Origin: Oscillospiraceae bacterium | GTDB taxonomy: Bacteria; Bacillota; Clostridia; Oscillospirales; Oscillospiraceae | Length of the DNA stretch: 64,000 nt | NCBI GenBank assembly: GCA_020025305.1 | Contig: JAHHSG010000002.1 | Location: 62,001 to 126,000, forward strand | Direction: 5' to 3' | Translations under genes and position numbers: made by a program | Shown: one piece after another, positions 8,141 through 15,548 of the stretch | Position numbering within the stretch: the stretch's first letter is position 1 | Layout of the letters: each line of letters begins with the position of its first letter | The notes under the pieces: generated by a model | Seen by the model: the letters and a program-made list of their open reading frames with translations, nothing else | Databases searched by the model: none | What the model was told of the DNA's origin: nothing

Positions 8141-8896
8141 TTAGGAATTTTTCCGCAGAAACTCCTCTGCAAGGTTTATATAAGCCTCTGCACCACGGCA
8201 ATGGCGATCGTAGGCGGTAATGGGCTTGCCGTGGCTGGGCGCCTCGGATAGCCGGATGTTGCGGGGAATAACGGTAGCGTACACCTTTCCGGGAAAGAAA
8301 CGCTTGACTTCCTGTGCTACCTGAATGGCTAGATTGGTGCGGCCGTCAAACATGGTTAGCAGCACGCCTTCGATCTCTAGCTTGGGGTTCATATTGCGTC
8401 GTACAATGCGTACTGTATTCATCAGGTCGCTGAGTCCCTCCAAAGCAAAATACTCGCCCTGCAGCGGAACCAGCAGAGAATCGGCGGCACATAGAGCATT
8501 CAGCGTCAACAGCTCCAGAGAGGGAGGACAGTCAATGAAGAGAAAGTCATATTCCTCCCGCAGTGGCGCCAAGCATTTGCGCAGTAGGAACTGCCGATCC
8601 TCCAGATTAATCATCTCGATGCCGGCACCCGCCAGTGCTTTGCTGCTGGGCAGTACGTCGCCATAGGGCGTGTGGACAATGGCTTTATGCACGTCCATGT
8701 GATTGATGAGTACGTCATAGACGCCATTGGCGGTAGATTTATCTACGCCCATGCCGGAAGTAGAGTTAGCCTGCGGGTCAAAATCACACATCAAGATCCG
8801 CTTTCCTTTTACTTTTAAGGCGGCAGACAAATTCACGCAGGTGGTGGTTTTGCCTACGCCGCCCTTTTGATTTACGATTGCAACGATTTTTCCCAC
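8141..8896 (-). CDS. parA: chromosome-partitioning ATPase ParA (Soj)
   Basis: DNA-binding Walker-type ATPase that works with ParB in origin segregation and influences DnaA. The GTG start at 8896 gives 251 residues beginning with the beta strand and deviant Walker A (NQKGGVGKTT, residues 9-18). Switch motifs follow at CDFDPQANSTSGMG and FIDCPPSLELLTLNAL. An ATG 22 codons upstream would lie on the -10 region of the mapped promoter, so it cannot be the start. The RBS (GAGTGG, 8 nt before GTG) is weak. parA and parB are co-transcribed. Confidence 0.95.
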   Translation of the reverse strand: MGKIVAIVNQKGGVGKTTTCVNLSAALKVKGKRILMCDFDPQANSTSGMGVDKSTANGVYDVLINHMDVHKAIVHTPYGDVLPSSKALAGAGIEMINLEDRQFLLRKCLAPLREEYDFLFIDCPPSLELLTLNALCAADSLLVPLQGEYFALEGLSDLMNTVRIVRRNMNPKLEIEGVLLTMFDGRTNLAIQVAQEVKRFFPGKVYATVIPRNIRLSEAPSHGKPITAYDRHCRGAEAYINLAEEFLRKNS

Positions 8897-8952
8897 GAAA
8901 TTGCCCACTCGCTTTCTCTTTAAAATGGCGCATAGATGTACGCTCTGCCTAT

Positions 8953-8981
8953 AGTATAACAATAATAGACCAAGGATTCAA
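8953..8981 (-). promoter_or_regulatory. sigma-A promoter of parAB
   Basis: TTGAAT (8981-8976), 17-bp spacer, TATACT (8958-8953) on the minus strand. Transcription would begin near 8946, about 50 nt before the parA GTG. Two parS sites lie 24 and 65 bp upstream, so ParB spreading could affect this promoter. Confidence 0.8.
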
Positions 8982-9004
8982 CTAGAAAACCTCAAAACAA
9001 TGCA

Positions 9005-9020
9005 TGTTTCACGTGAAACA
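9005..9020. other. parS: parS site 2
   Basis: Perfect TGTTTCACGTGAAACA upstream of the parAB promoter, 25 bp from parS site 3. Confidence 0.97.
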
Positions 9021-9033
9021 TAAAAAAGAGCAA

Positions 9034-9073
9034 GATAAAGGAGGATGTTTCACGTGAAACATCCTCCTTTATC
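9034..9073. terminator. parS: 40-bp perfect palindrome: parS site 3 inside an intrinsic terminator
   Basis: Each 20-bp arm reads GATAAAGGAGGATGTTTCAC from the outside in, and the central 16 bp (9046-9061) are a consensus parS. The palindrome starts 10 bp after the stop of the GH13 gene. On the minus strand it is followed by TTGCTCTTTTTT, and on the plus strand by GTTTTTT. As RNA it is a strong hairpin plus U-tract; as DNA it is a ParB loading site. parS identity is certain; termination is inferred from the structure. Confidence 0.9.
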
Positions 9074-9083
9074 GTTTTTTACA

Positions 9084-10949
9084 TTAAATCAAAATGACCC
9101 CGTGCCGAGCGGGAAGAGACAGATGCAGCAGTCCCTGTGATACGGCAAATCGGCATCCAGTCACGGCATCGGTGGCGGTGCTGGCTGTCCAGGGCAGCTG
9201 CAGCTCCAGAGGTGCATCCCCGGCATTGAGAGCGGTGAGCGTTATCTCACCATCTTGGGTGCGAGTAAAAACCAACCCGCTGCCTTGCGCCCGGAGATAC
9301 TGAATTTCACCGGTTTGGAGAGAGACACGCTCTTTGCGCAGCTTGCCCAGCAGGCGATAGAAGTCTACCAGCTGCTGATCCTCTCGCCCCCATGGGTAGG
9401 TGCCGCGATTAAACGGATCCTCAAAGCCCTGCATCCCGGCCTCGTCGCCGTAGAAGATGGTGGGTGAGCCGGGGAAGGTAAAGAGCAGCATGGCCGCCAG
9501 ATGGAGTTTTTCCATGCCGCGCTGATATTCCTCCGGGGACAGGCGGTAGGCGGCACGAGCATCCTTGCTGTCAAGCTGGGCATTACCGTTGACGCCCAGC
9601 AGCGTCAGAATGCGGGGCGTGTCGTGGGTGCTGAGAATATTCAGCCCGGAGTAGAAGGCAGAAGGAGGATAATTTTCACGAATAGTCTCCATAGTCTCCC
9701 GAAACGCTCCGGCATCACCACCGCCCAGATAAGCTAGGGTGGCATTGCGGAACGGATAATTCATCAGACCATGCGTTTCATTGCCCAGAAGATACCGTCG
9801 CCGACGGCTGTAGGCAACCTTGTTGCTGCCGTCCTCCCACACTTCGCCCAGCAGAAAGCTGTCGGGTTTTTCCTCCTCCATGACACGGCGGATGTCGGCA
9901 ATGAAGTCATCCGGCAGCTCGTCGGCGACATCCAGACGCCAGCCGTCAGCACCGGCACAAAGCCAATGACGCACCACAGAGTCCTCACCGGTGATGATAA
10001 ACTCCCGATAGGAGGGATCGTTTTCATTCACGGCGGGCAGCGTGCGAATGCCCCACCAAGCGTCGTACTCGTGGGGCCATGGGTGGAAATGATACCACGG
10101 TGCATAGGGGGAGGCAAGGCTTTGAGCGGCGCCTTGCTGGGGATAGAAACCATCCGCGTTAAAATAAAGGCTGTTGCTGCCGGTGTGATTAAAGACACCA
10201 TCTAAGATCACATGCATGCCGCGCTTTTTGGCCTCGTCACATAAATGGCGAAAATCCAGTTCTGAGCCGAGCATTGGGTCGATTTTTCGATAATCGGCTG
10301 TGTTGTAGCGGTGATTGCTGGCGGCCTCAAAAATGGGGCAGAGGTAGAGTGTGGTGACGGATAGGCTTTGCAGATAATCCAGCTTGGAGCAGATCCCCTC
10401 CAGACTGCCGCCGAAAAAGTCGTTGTTGCGTACCTCACCCTGCGCATCCGGGCGGTAGACCATTGGCTCGTCCCAATTTTGATGGACCATGCGCTCGCCC
10501 ACCATGCCGGTTGCGTCTGGAATGGACAAACGACAGAAACGATCTGGAAAAATTTGGTAAGTTATCCCACGACCGAACCAGTCGGGCGTGGGATGGGTAG
10601 GATCATAAACGGTGAGCTGCCAGCTGAGCATCTCCTGCTCGGCGCCGTATCCGTTTTTCCCCAGCCAGATCATGGAGCCATCCGCGCGGGTAAAGCGAAA
10701 GCCGTACCACACCAGTTCCGGATGCTCAGGGGCAAGAAAAGTGCCGGAAAAGAGGCCGGGACCGGGGGAGGACAGCGCAATCTCCGTGCCTATGGCATCG
10801 AAATCACGCCACAAAAGAAGCGTGCAGGCGGTAAAATGCTCCTGTGGCAGAGGGCGAAGCGTTAAAGTGACTGGCGTATTGCAAGCCACAGCGCCGAAAG
10901 GGGTTTTGCAGCGCGGATCACGGGAATCAAAAACAAAGGGTTCAGACAT
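9084..10949 (-). CDS. GH13 alpha-glucan hydrolase (neopullulanase/maltogenic amylase type)
   Basis: A cytoplasmic alpha-amylase-superfamily enzyme of 621 residues with no signal peptide. An N-terminal beta-sandwich of about 110 residues, like those of neopullulanases and cyclomaltodextrinases, precedes the barrel. Region I is DGVFNHTG (near 250). The nucleophile Asp is in GWRLDVADE (near 337), the acid/base Glu in LLGEVWE (near 369) and the transition-state Asp in STHDTPR (near 443). A C-terminal beta domain follows. It probably degrades imported maltodextrins or cyclodextrins. It lies between mrdA and parA, 29 bp after mrdA, with a parS-bearing terminator behind it. Confidence 0.9.
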   Translation of the reverse strand: MSEPFVFDSRDPRCKTPFGAVACNTPVTLTLRPLPQEHFTACTLLLWRDFDAIGTEIALSSPGPGLFSGTFLAPEHPELVWYGFRFTRADGSMIWLGKNGYGAEQEMLSWQLTVYDPTHPTPDWFGRGITYQIFPDRFCRLSIPDATGMVGERMVHQNWDEPMVYRPDAQGEVRNNDFFGGSLEGICSKLDYLQSLSVTTLYLCPIFEAASNHRYNTADYRKIDPMLGSELDFRHLCDEAKKRGMHVILDGVFNHTGSNSLYFNADGFYPQQGAAQSLASPYAPWYHFHPWPHEYDAWWGIRTLPAVNENDPSYREFIITGEDSVVRHWLCAGADGWRLDVADELPDDFIADIRRVMEEEKPDSFLLGEVWEDGSNKVAYSRRRRYLLGNETHGLMNYPFRNATLAYLGGGDAGAFRETMETIRENYPPSAFYSGLNILSTHDTPRILTLLGVNGNAQLDSKDARAAYRLSPEEYQRGMEKLHLAAMLLFTFPGSPTIFYGDEAGMQGFEDPFNRGTYPWGREDQQLVDFYRLLGKLRKERVSLQTGEIQYLRAQGSGLVFTRTQDGEITLTALNAGDAPLELQLPWTASTATDAVTGCRFAVSQGLLHLSLPARHGVILI

Positions 10950-10978
10950 AGGGACGTTTTCTCCTTATTGGTCAAAGG

Positions 10979-13066
10979 TCAAGGCATCAGCGCATTTTCC
11001 CCAATGGTGACAGTGGGGGCCTCTCGGTGAGAGAAGTAAGCGTTGATAATGTCAGCAGCAACGGGGGCCAGATCGGCACCGGCGTCAGCTCTCTCAATGG
11101 CGACAGCTACAGCAATTTCGGGCTTATCATAGGGGGCGAAGGCAACAAACACGCCGTTCACGGTACCATCGCCGTCAATCTCGGCGGTACCGGTTTTAGC
11201 ACCCAAGTCCACGGGGCACTTGCTGAATATATAGGACATAGAGCCCATGGCCATGTCGCGCATGCCCTTTTTGACAGCATGCACGGTGCTGTCGCTCATC
11301 TCGACCACGTTTTCCGGGTCTTTATCATAGGCATAGATGAGGGAGGTGTTGTCGTAGGTTTTTACATTTTTGAGCAGATGGGCCTGGTAGTGATTGCCGT
11401 TGCCCACCAGTGTGGCGATATAGTTGGCCAGCTGCAGAGGGGAAAAGAGGCTGTAGCTCTGGCCGATAGCAGCAGTGATGGTCTGACCGTCCGTCCACTC
11501 AAGCCCTGCTTTTTCAGCGTATTCCGGGGAGGCCATCACACCGCTGGAATCACCAATTTCAATGCCGGTGGAGCGGCCCAGACCAAACTGGGCGGCATAG
11601 CTGTCCAGAATATCAATACCGGTAAGCCGACCCACTTCATAGAAGAAGTAGTTACAAGAAACGGTGATGGCTTCAGACACATTGACGTTTCCGTGGCTGC
11701 CGCCAGACTGGGCATAGAGCCAACAGCGGGGCTGGGGACTGGGGTAGTAAGTGTAAATACCACGGTCGTAGATGGAGGTATTGGGCGTGATCACGCCGCT
11801 CTCCAATGCCGCCACAGCCGTCAAGGGCTTAAAAGTAGAGCCGGGGGCATAGATACCATCTGTGGCACGGTTGAGCAGAGGTGTATTCACCTCGTCCTTT
11901 ACCAGCTGGGAGTAAATCTCATCAAAACGGCTTAAATCATAGGTGGGATAGGAGGCCATGGCCAGTACCTCACCGCTGTCCACGCCCATCACTACAGCAG
12001 CACCGCCCCGGGCCTTGCCGTTGTGGTCGTGGATGGCTTGGATTTGGGAGGCCAAAGATTTTTCCGCAGCCTCCTGCAAGTCGATGTCCAGGGTCAGAGC
12101 CACCGTATTTCCGGGTTTTGGCTCGTTCATGTAGAGCTCACCGGTGATGTGGCCTTCACTGCTGGTGGTGATGAGCTTGGTACCGTTGGTACCGTGGAGA
12201 TATTCCTCAAAAGCGCGCTCTACGCCGTCCTTACCAACCAGAGCGTTCATGGAATAGCCCAAATCCTTGTAGCCGGTAATGCCGTTTTCCTTGTCGCCAT
12301 CCCATTCTTCTTTATAGATGGGGCCGATACGACCCAAAATATGGGCAGCGAAAGGGGTGTTGTAGACGCGAGCAGAGGAGGTGCCGGTGCTGACACCGGC
12401 ATAGTGGCCGTCCACGACTTGGCTGATCAATTCCACCGAAACATCATCGGCAAACACATAGTTTTTATCGAGCAGTGAATGCACGCTGAGCTCGTAGCGC
12501 ACACCGGCAATACAGCGCTGCTGCTCTGGGGTGTAGCCCTTCTCCAGACCATAGAGCCTGCACAGAAATGCCATCAGCTCCTGGGCACTCATCTGGAAGG
12601 AAAATTCGTCTTCTTCGGTGTCAGGGTCATCCAGCTGCGCCGGCAGTTCTTGGTTCTCTACGAAAAGACGGAAAGAGGAGTCCATACGCTCGGGAATCAA
12701 TACCGGTGGAGTATCAAAGGTGAGGGGGAGCGTATCATTCCATGTCACATGATTCGTGCGGCAAAGATCTATCAGGCGCACAATGGCGGCGTTGAGGTCT
12801 TCGTTGCCTTCAAAGGATTCATCAGAAAAGAGAAGCGTGTAGGTCAAACGATTAGAGACCAGCACCTTGCCGTTGCGGTCGGTGATTATGCCGCGGGAGG
12901 CCTCCACCGTCTCGGCGGTGGCGTTGCTGGAGAGGGATTTGGCCCGGAATTCGCTGCCGCGAATGATCTGGGTATTGTACATTACACCAATATACAGCAT
13001 AACGATCAGGCCTAAAAACAGGCCGATGGCAATGAGCCGATATTTCAGAGGGTGAGGGGTATTCAC
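10979..13066 (-). CDS. mrdA: penicillin-binding protein 2 (elongasome transpeptidase)
   Basis: Class B PBP that crosslinks peptidoglycan during side-wall growth with RodA and MreC/D. The 695-residue protein has one N-terminal membrane segment (about residues 9-32), a PBP dimerisation domain with SRGIITDRNGKVL, and a transpeptidase domain. The active-site motifs are STFK (near 410), SCN (near 470) and KTGT (near 623). It follows mreD by 15 bp in the order mreC-mreD-mrdA, which supports the elongation-specific assignment over the sporulation paralogue SpoVD. Confidence 0.93.
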   Translation of the reverse strand: MNTPHPLKYRLIAIGLFLGLIVMLYIGVMYNTQIIRGSEFRAKSLSSNATAETVEASRGIITDRNGKVLVSNRLTYTLLFSDESFEGNEDLNAAIVRLIDLCRTNHVTWNDTLPLTFDTPPVLIPERMDSSFRLFVENQELPAQLDDPDTEEDEFSFQMSAQELMAFLCRLYGLEKGYTPEQQRCIAGVRYELSVHSLLDKNYVFADDVSVELISQVVDGHYAGVSTGTSSARVYNTPFAAHILGRIGPIYKEEWDGDKENGITGYKDLGYSMNALVGKDGVERAFEEYLHGTNGTKLITTSSEGHITGELYMNEPKPGNTVALTLDIDLQEAAEKSLASQIQAIHDHNGKARGGAAVVMGVDSGEVLAMASYPTYDLSRFDEIYSQLVKDEVNTPLLNRATDGIYAPGSTFKPLTAVAALESGVITPNTSIYDRGIYTYYPSPQPRCWLYAQSGGSHGNVNVSEAITVSCNYFFYEVGRLTGIDILDSYAAQFGLGRSTGIEIGDSSGVMASPEYAEKAGLEWTDGQTITAAIGQSYSLFSPLQLANYIATLVGNGNHYQAHLLKNVKTYDNTSLIYAYDKDPENVVEMSDSTVHAVKKGMRDMAMGSMSYIFSKCPVDLGAKTGTAEIDGDGTVNGVFVAFAPYDKPEIAVAVAIERADAGADLAPVAADIINAYFSHREAPTVTIGENALMP

Positions 13067-13081
13067 GAGCCGTCTCCTTTC

Positions 13082-13591
13082 TTACAAATCGCGCATCCGC
13101 AAATAGATTTTCCAATCCAGCCAGAAGATGACCGGAGAGAAGGGAAGAGTCAGCAGCAATTCCCGGCCCATCAGTCCCAATGCATCCAGGAGGGAGATGG
13201 CGGGGTGTGAGAGGGCCGTTAAAAGGTACAGCAGTCCGCTGATCAAGAGGCCCATGGTACTGCAGACGCAGGCACACAGAAAGCCGGGCATCAGCAGCCG
13301 CCCGGCAATGAGGCCGGAGAGCACCGCGGCAGTCAAAAAGACCAAAGTGTAGAATCCTGGAATGGGGCCGGGCATCAGCAGATCTGTGCAGAACCCGAAA
13401 ATCACCGCAAACAGCGTGCTCTCGTCCCGGTTTTCCAAGGTGGAAGGCATTAAGGCCAGCAGGGGGGGCAGAAAAGGGTGCACGCCGTCCCACAGGGACA
13501 GGCGATTGAGGAGCAGTCCCTGCATAATTAAAAAGAAAAGTGCTGTGGCGGAGTAAAAAAGCCACTTATAGAAGAGATCCCGTTGATTCAT
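13082..13591 (-). CDS. mreD: rod shape-determining membrane protein MreD
   Basis: Integral membrane subunit of the elongasome. The 169-residue protein is almost entirely hydrophobic, with about five membrane segments. It shows the family's PFSLLDALGL-like region (here AISLLDALGLMGRE) and a cytoplasmic tail. It is positioned 13 bp after mreC and before mrdA. Sequence conservation is low in this family, so the call rests on topology, length and the mreC-mrdA context. Confidence 0.88.
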   Translation of the reverse strand: MNQRDLFYKWLFYSATALFFLIMQGLLLNRLSLWDGVHPFLPPLLALMPSTLENRDESTLFAVIFGFCTDLLMPGPIPGFYTLVFLTAAVLSGLIAGRLLMPGFLCACVCSTMGLLISGLLYLLTALSHPAISLLDALGLMGRELLLTLPFSPVIFWLDWKIYLRMRDL

Positions 13592-13604
13592 CGCAGATCC
13601 TTTC

Positions 13605-14444
13605 TCACTGTACCACTTGGAAAGAGGTGATGACGAACACCTGCTTGAGCTGCTGGAGATTCACTTGCGGCACCAGCACACCGTAGCGGGTCAGGCCGTT
13701 ATCGTCCGTGCGGATTTCCTCCACTGCGCCGATTACCAGTCCGGAGGGATAGTAACCGCCAATGCCGGAGGTGAGCACCAGATCGCCGTTCATTAAATGG
13801 GAGTCCCCTTGCAGATAGGAAAGTTTCAGGCGATTATCCAGCATCAGGCCCAGATCGCCCAGCGCCACAGTCGTCTCTCCGGTGCGAAAGACAGTGGCAC
13901 CCAGCTGGGAATTGGGGTCGAGAATGGTGGTGACGGTAGCCCAGTTGAGGCCCACCTCAGAGATGACACCCACCAAAAAACCCTCTTCGTTGACGACACA
14001 GTCTCCGATGGCTACATCGGCATCGGTGCCCACGTCCAACGTCAGTTCAGCCTCCCAGTTAGAGGTGCTGCGTCCTACCACATGGGAGGAGGCAAAGGTA
14101 AAATCCTCCCGCTGCTGACGCAGGTTCAGCAGGGTGCGCAGCCGCTCATTCTCCTCACGGGCTTTTTCGGCGCTGCGCAGATCCTTTTCCAACTCTGCCA
14201 CTTTCTTGCGCAGTTCCTGATTCTCCTTTTGCAGCGACTCTACGCTCTCAAAGTGATCTCCGGCGCTGCTCACCCAGCCGCTTACGGCACTGCCGGCGGC
14301 GCGGAAGGGAGAGGTTACGACACCTACTGCATTATAGAGAAAACCGGTGCCGCTGTTCATGGCCGAGACAATGCACAGTCCCACCGCAATGATCACGGCT
14401 ACCGTCAGCACAATGATTCCGTGCTTGGTAAAAAAACGTTTCAT
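13605..14444 (-). CDS. mreC: rod shape-determining protein MreC
   Basis: Bitopic elongasome scaffold outside the membrane that contacts PBP2. The 279-residue protein has one N-terminal membrane segment (about 10-30), a coiled coil (about 65-105, ESLQKENQELRKKVAELEKD) and the paired beta-barrel domain with VGVISEVGLNWATVTTILDP and GDLVLTSGIGGYYPSGLVIG. No mreB precedes it; the upstream gene is maf. Confidence 0.95.
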   Translation of the reverse strand: MKRFFTKHGIIVLTVAVIIAVGLCIVSAMNSGTGFLYNAVGVVTSPFRAAGSAVSGWVSSAGDHFESVESLQKENQELRKKVAELEKDLRSAEKAREENERLRTLLNLRQQREDFTFASSHVVGRSTSNWEAELTLDVGTDADVAIGDCVVNEEGFLVGVISEVGLNWATVTTILDPNSQLGATVFRTGETTVALGDLGLMLDNRLKLSYLQGDSHLMNGDLVLTSGIGGYYPSGLVIGAVEEIRTDDNGLTRYGVLVPQVNLQQLKQVFVITSFQVVQ

Positions 14445-14455
14445 GCAAAAACTCC

Positions 14456-15028
14456 TTACTTGAGAAGTTTGACCCCAAAGGTCTCCAGCATCCTGCTTAA
14501 AAGCAGAACAGGAAGTCCCATGACATTGAAAAAGTCACCGTCGATGCGTTCCACCAAGAGTGCACCCTGTCCCTGTATCCCGTAGGCCCCGGCCTTGTCC
14601 ATGGGCTCGCCGCTTCGGATGTAGGCACGCAGCTCTGCCTCGTCGGCGCTGCGAAAATAAACCTGGGTGGCGGCGGCACGGGTCAGAATTTTCTCCCCCT
14701 GCCGCACGGTAACCCCGGTGCAAACGGTGTGTTCTCTTCCTGCAAGGGCCGTCAGCATGGACAGTGCATGGGCCTCGCTGTGAGGCTTGCCCAGCCGCTT
14801 GTCATCCAAAAATACCATGGTGTCGGCGGTAATGACAATTTCATCCTCGGTTGTGGGGAGGGCCAGGGATTTCTTTCGGGAAATGTAGGATACAATTTCC
14901 TCCGGGGACAGGGACTCCGGGTAGCTCTCCTCCACCTGCGGTACACGCACGGTGAAGTCAGTGATACCTATTTTCTCCAAAAGCTCCCGGCGGCGCGGTG
15001 AGCCGGAGGCCAGTACAATTCGAGTCAT
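14456..15028 (-). CDS. maf: Maf-family nucleotide pyrophosphatase
   Basis: Hydrolyses non-canonical or pyrimidine NTPs (dTTP/UTP and modified bases) to NMPs, a house-cleaning role often linked to division arrest. 190 residues from the ATG at 15028, which has GGAGG at a good distance. An open frame extends 22 codons upstream but overlaps dut and lacks an RBS. The signature is ASGSPRRRELLEKIG at the N-terminus, with ITADTMVFLDDKRLGKP and the RSGEPMDKAGAYGIQG active-site block. It starts 4 bp after dut. Confidence 0.94.
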   Translation of the reverse strand: MTRIVLASGSPRRRELLEKIGITDFTVRVPQVEESYPESLSPEEIVSYISRKKSLALPTTEDEIVITADTMVFLDDKRLGKPHSEAHALSMLTALAGREHTVCTGVTVRQGEKILTRAAATQVYFRSADEAELRAYIRSGEPMDKAGAYGIQGQGALLVERIDGDFFNVMGLPVLLLSRMLETFGVKLLK

Positions 15029-15032
15029 CCCA

Positions 15033-15485
15033 TTACCTCCCTGTGGAGCCGAGGCCACCTGCGCCCCGCTCTGTCTCGTCCAGTGTCTCCACAAAGGCCA
15101 CAGCGGGCTGCACTACCGGCACGATCATCATCTGTGCGATGCGATCCCCCGGCAGCACAGTGTAGTCCTCTTGGGAAAGGTTGACCAGCCCCACGGCAAT
15201 CTCGCCGCGATAGTCGCTGTCGATCACGCCCACGCCGTTGCTGAGGGCAATGCCTTTTTTGATGCCAAGACCGCTGCGGGCGAAGAGCAGTGCCACATAG
15301 TCCGGGGAAGGCAGGGCAATGGCGATGCCGGTGGGCACTATCTCACGGGCCCCGGCGGGAATAGTCATGGGTGCGTCCATGCAGGCACAAAGATCCATGG
15401 CGGCAGCGCCGTCCGTTGCGTAGCGAGGGGCGGGAATGTCCTGCCCGATGCGGGGGGACAGCGCCTTGATTTTCAGCTCGATCAT
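15033..15485 (-). CDS. dut: dUTP diphosphatase
   Basis: Hydrolyses dUTP to dUMP and pyrophosphate, keeping uracil out of DNA and feeding thymidylate synthesis. The 150-residue trimeric-type dUTPase has all five motifs: AAMDLCA, RSGLGIKKG, GVIDSDYRGEI, GDRIAQMMI and the C-terminal GAGGLGSTGR, which closes over the active site. It is encoded between a U32 protein and maf. The spacer before it (15486-15548) is AT-rich, with a TATA-like stretch that may be a promoter. Confidence 0.97.
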   Translation of the reverse strand: MIELKIKALSPRIGQDIPAPRYATDGAAAMDLCACMDAPMTIPAGAREIVPTGIAIALPSPDYVALLFARSGLGIKKGIALSNGVGVIDSDYRGEIAVGLVNLSQEDYTVLPGDRIAQMMIVPVVQPAVAFVETLDETERGAGGLGSTGR

Positions 15486-15548
15486 GGTAGAAAACTCCTA
15501 AAATTGAAAACTAATGGTATAATTAAAACTATATATTACTGATTGTTG

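Noticed and set aside
8897..8962. Longer parA start at 8962
   Set aside because: It would lie on the parAB -10 box, upstream of the predicted transcript start.
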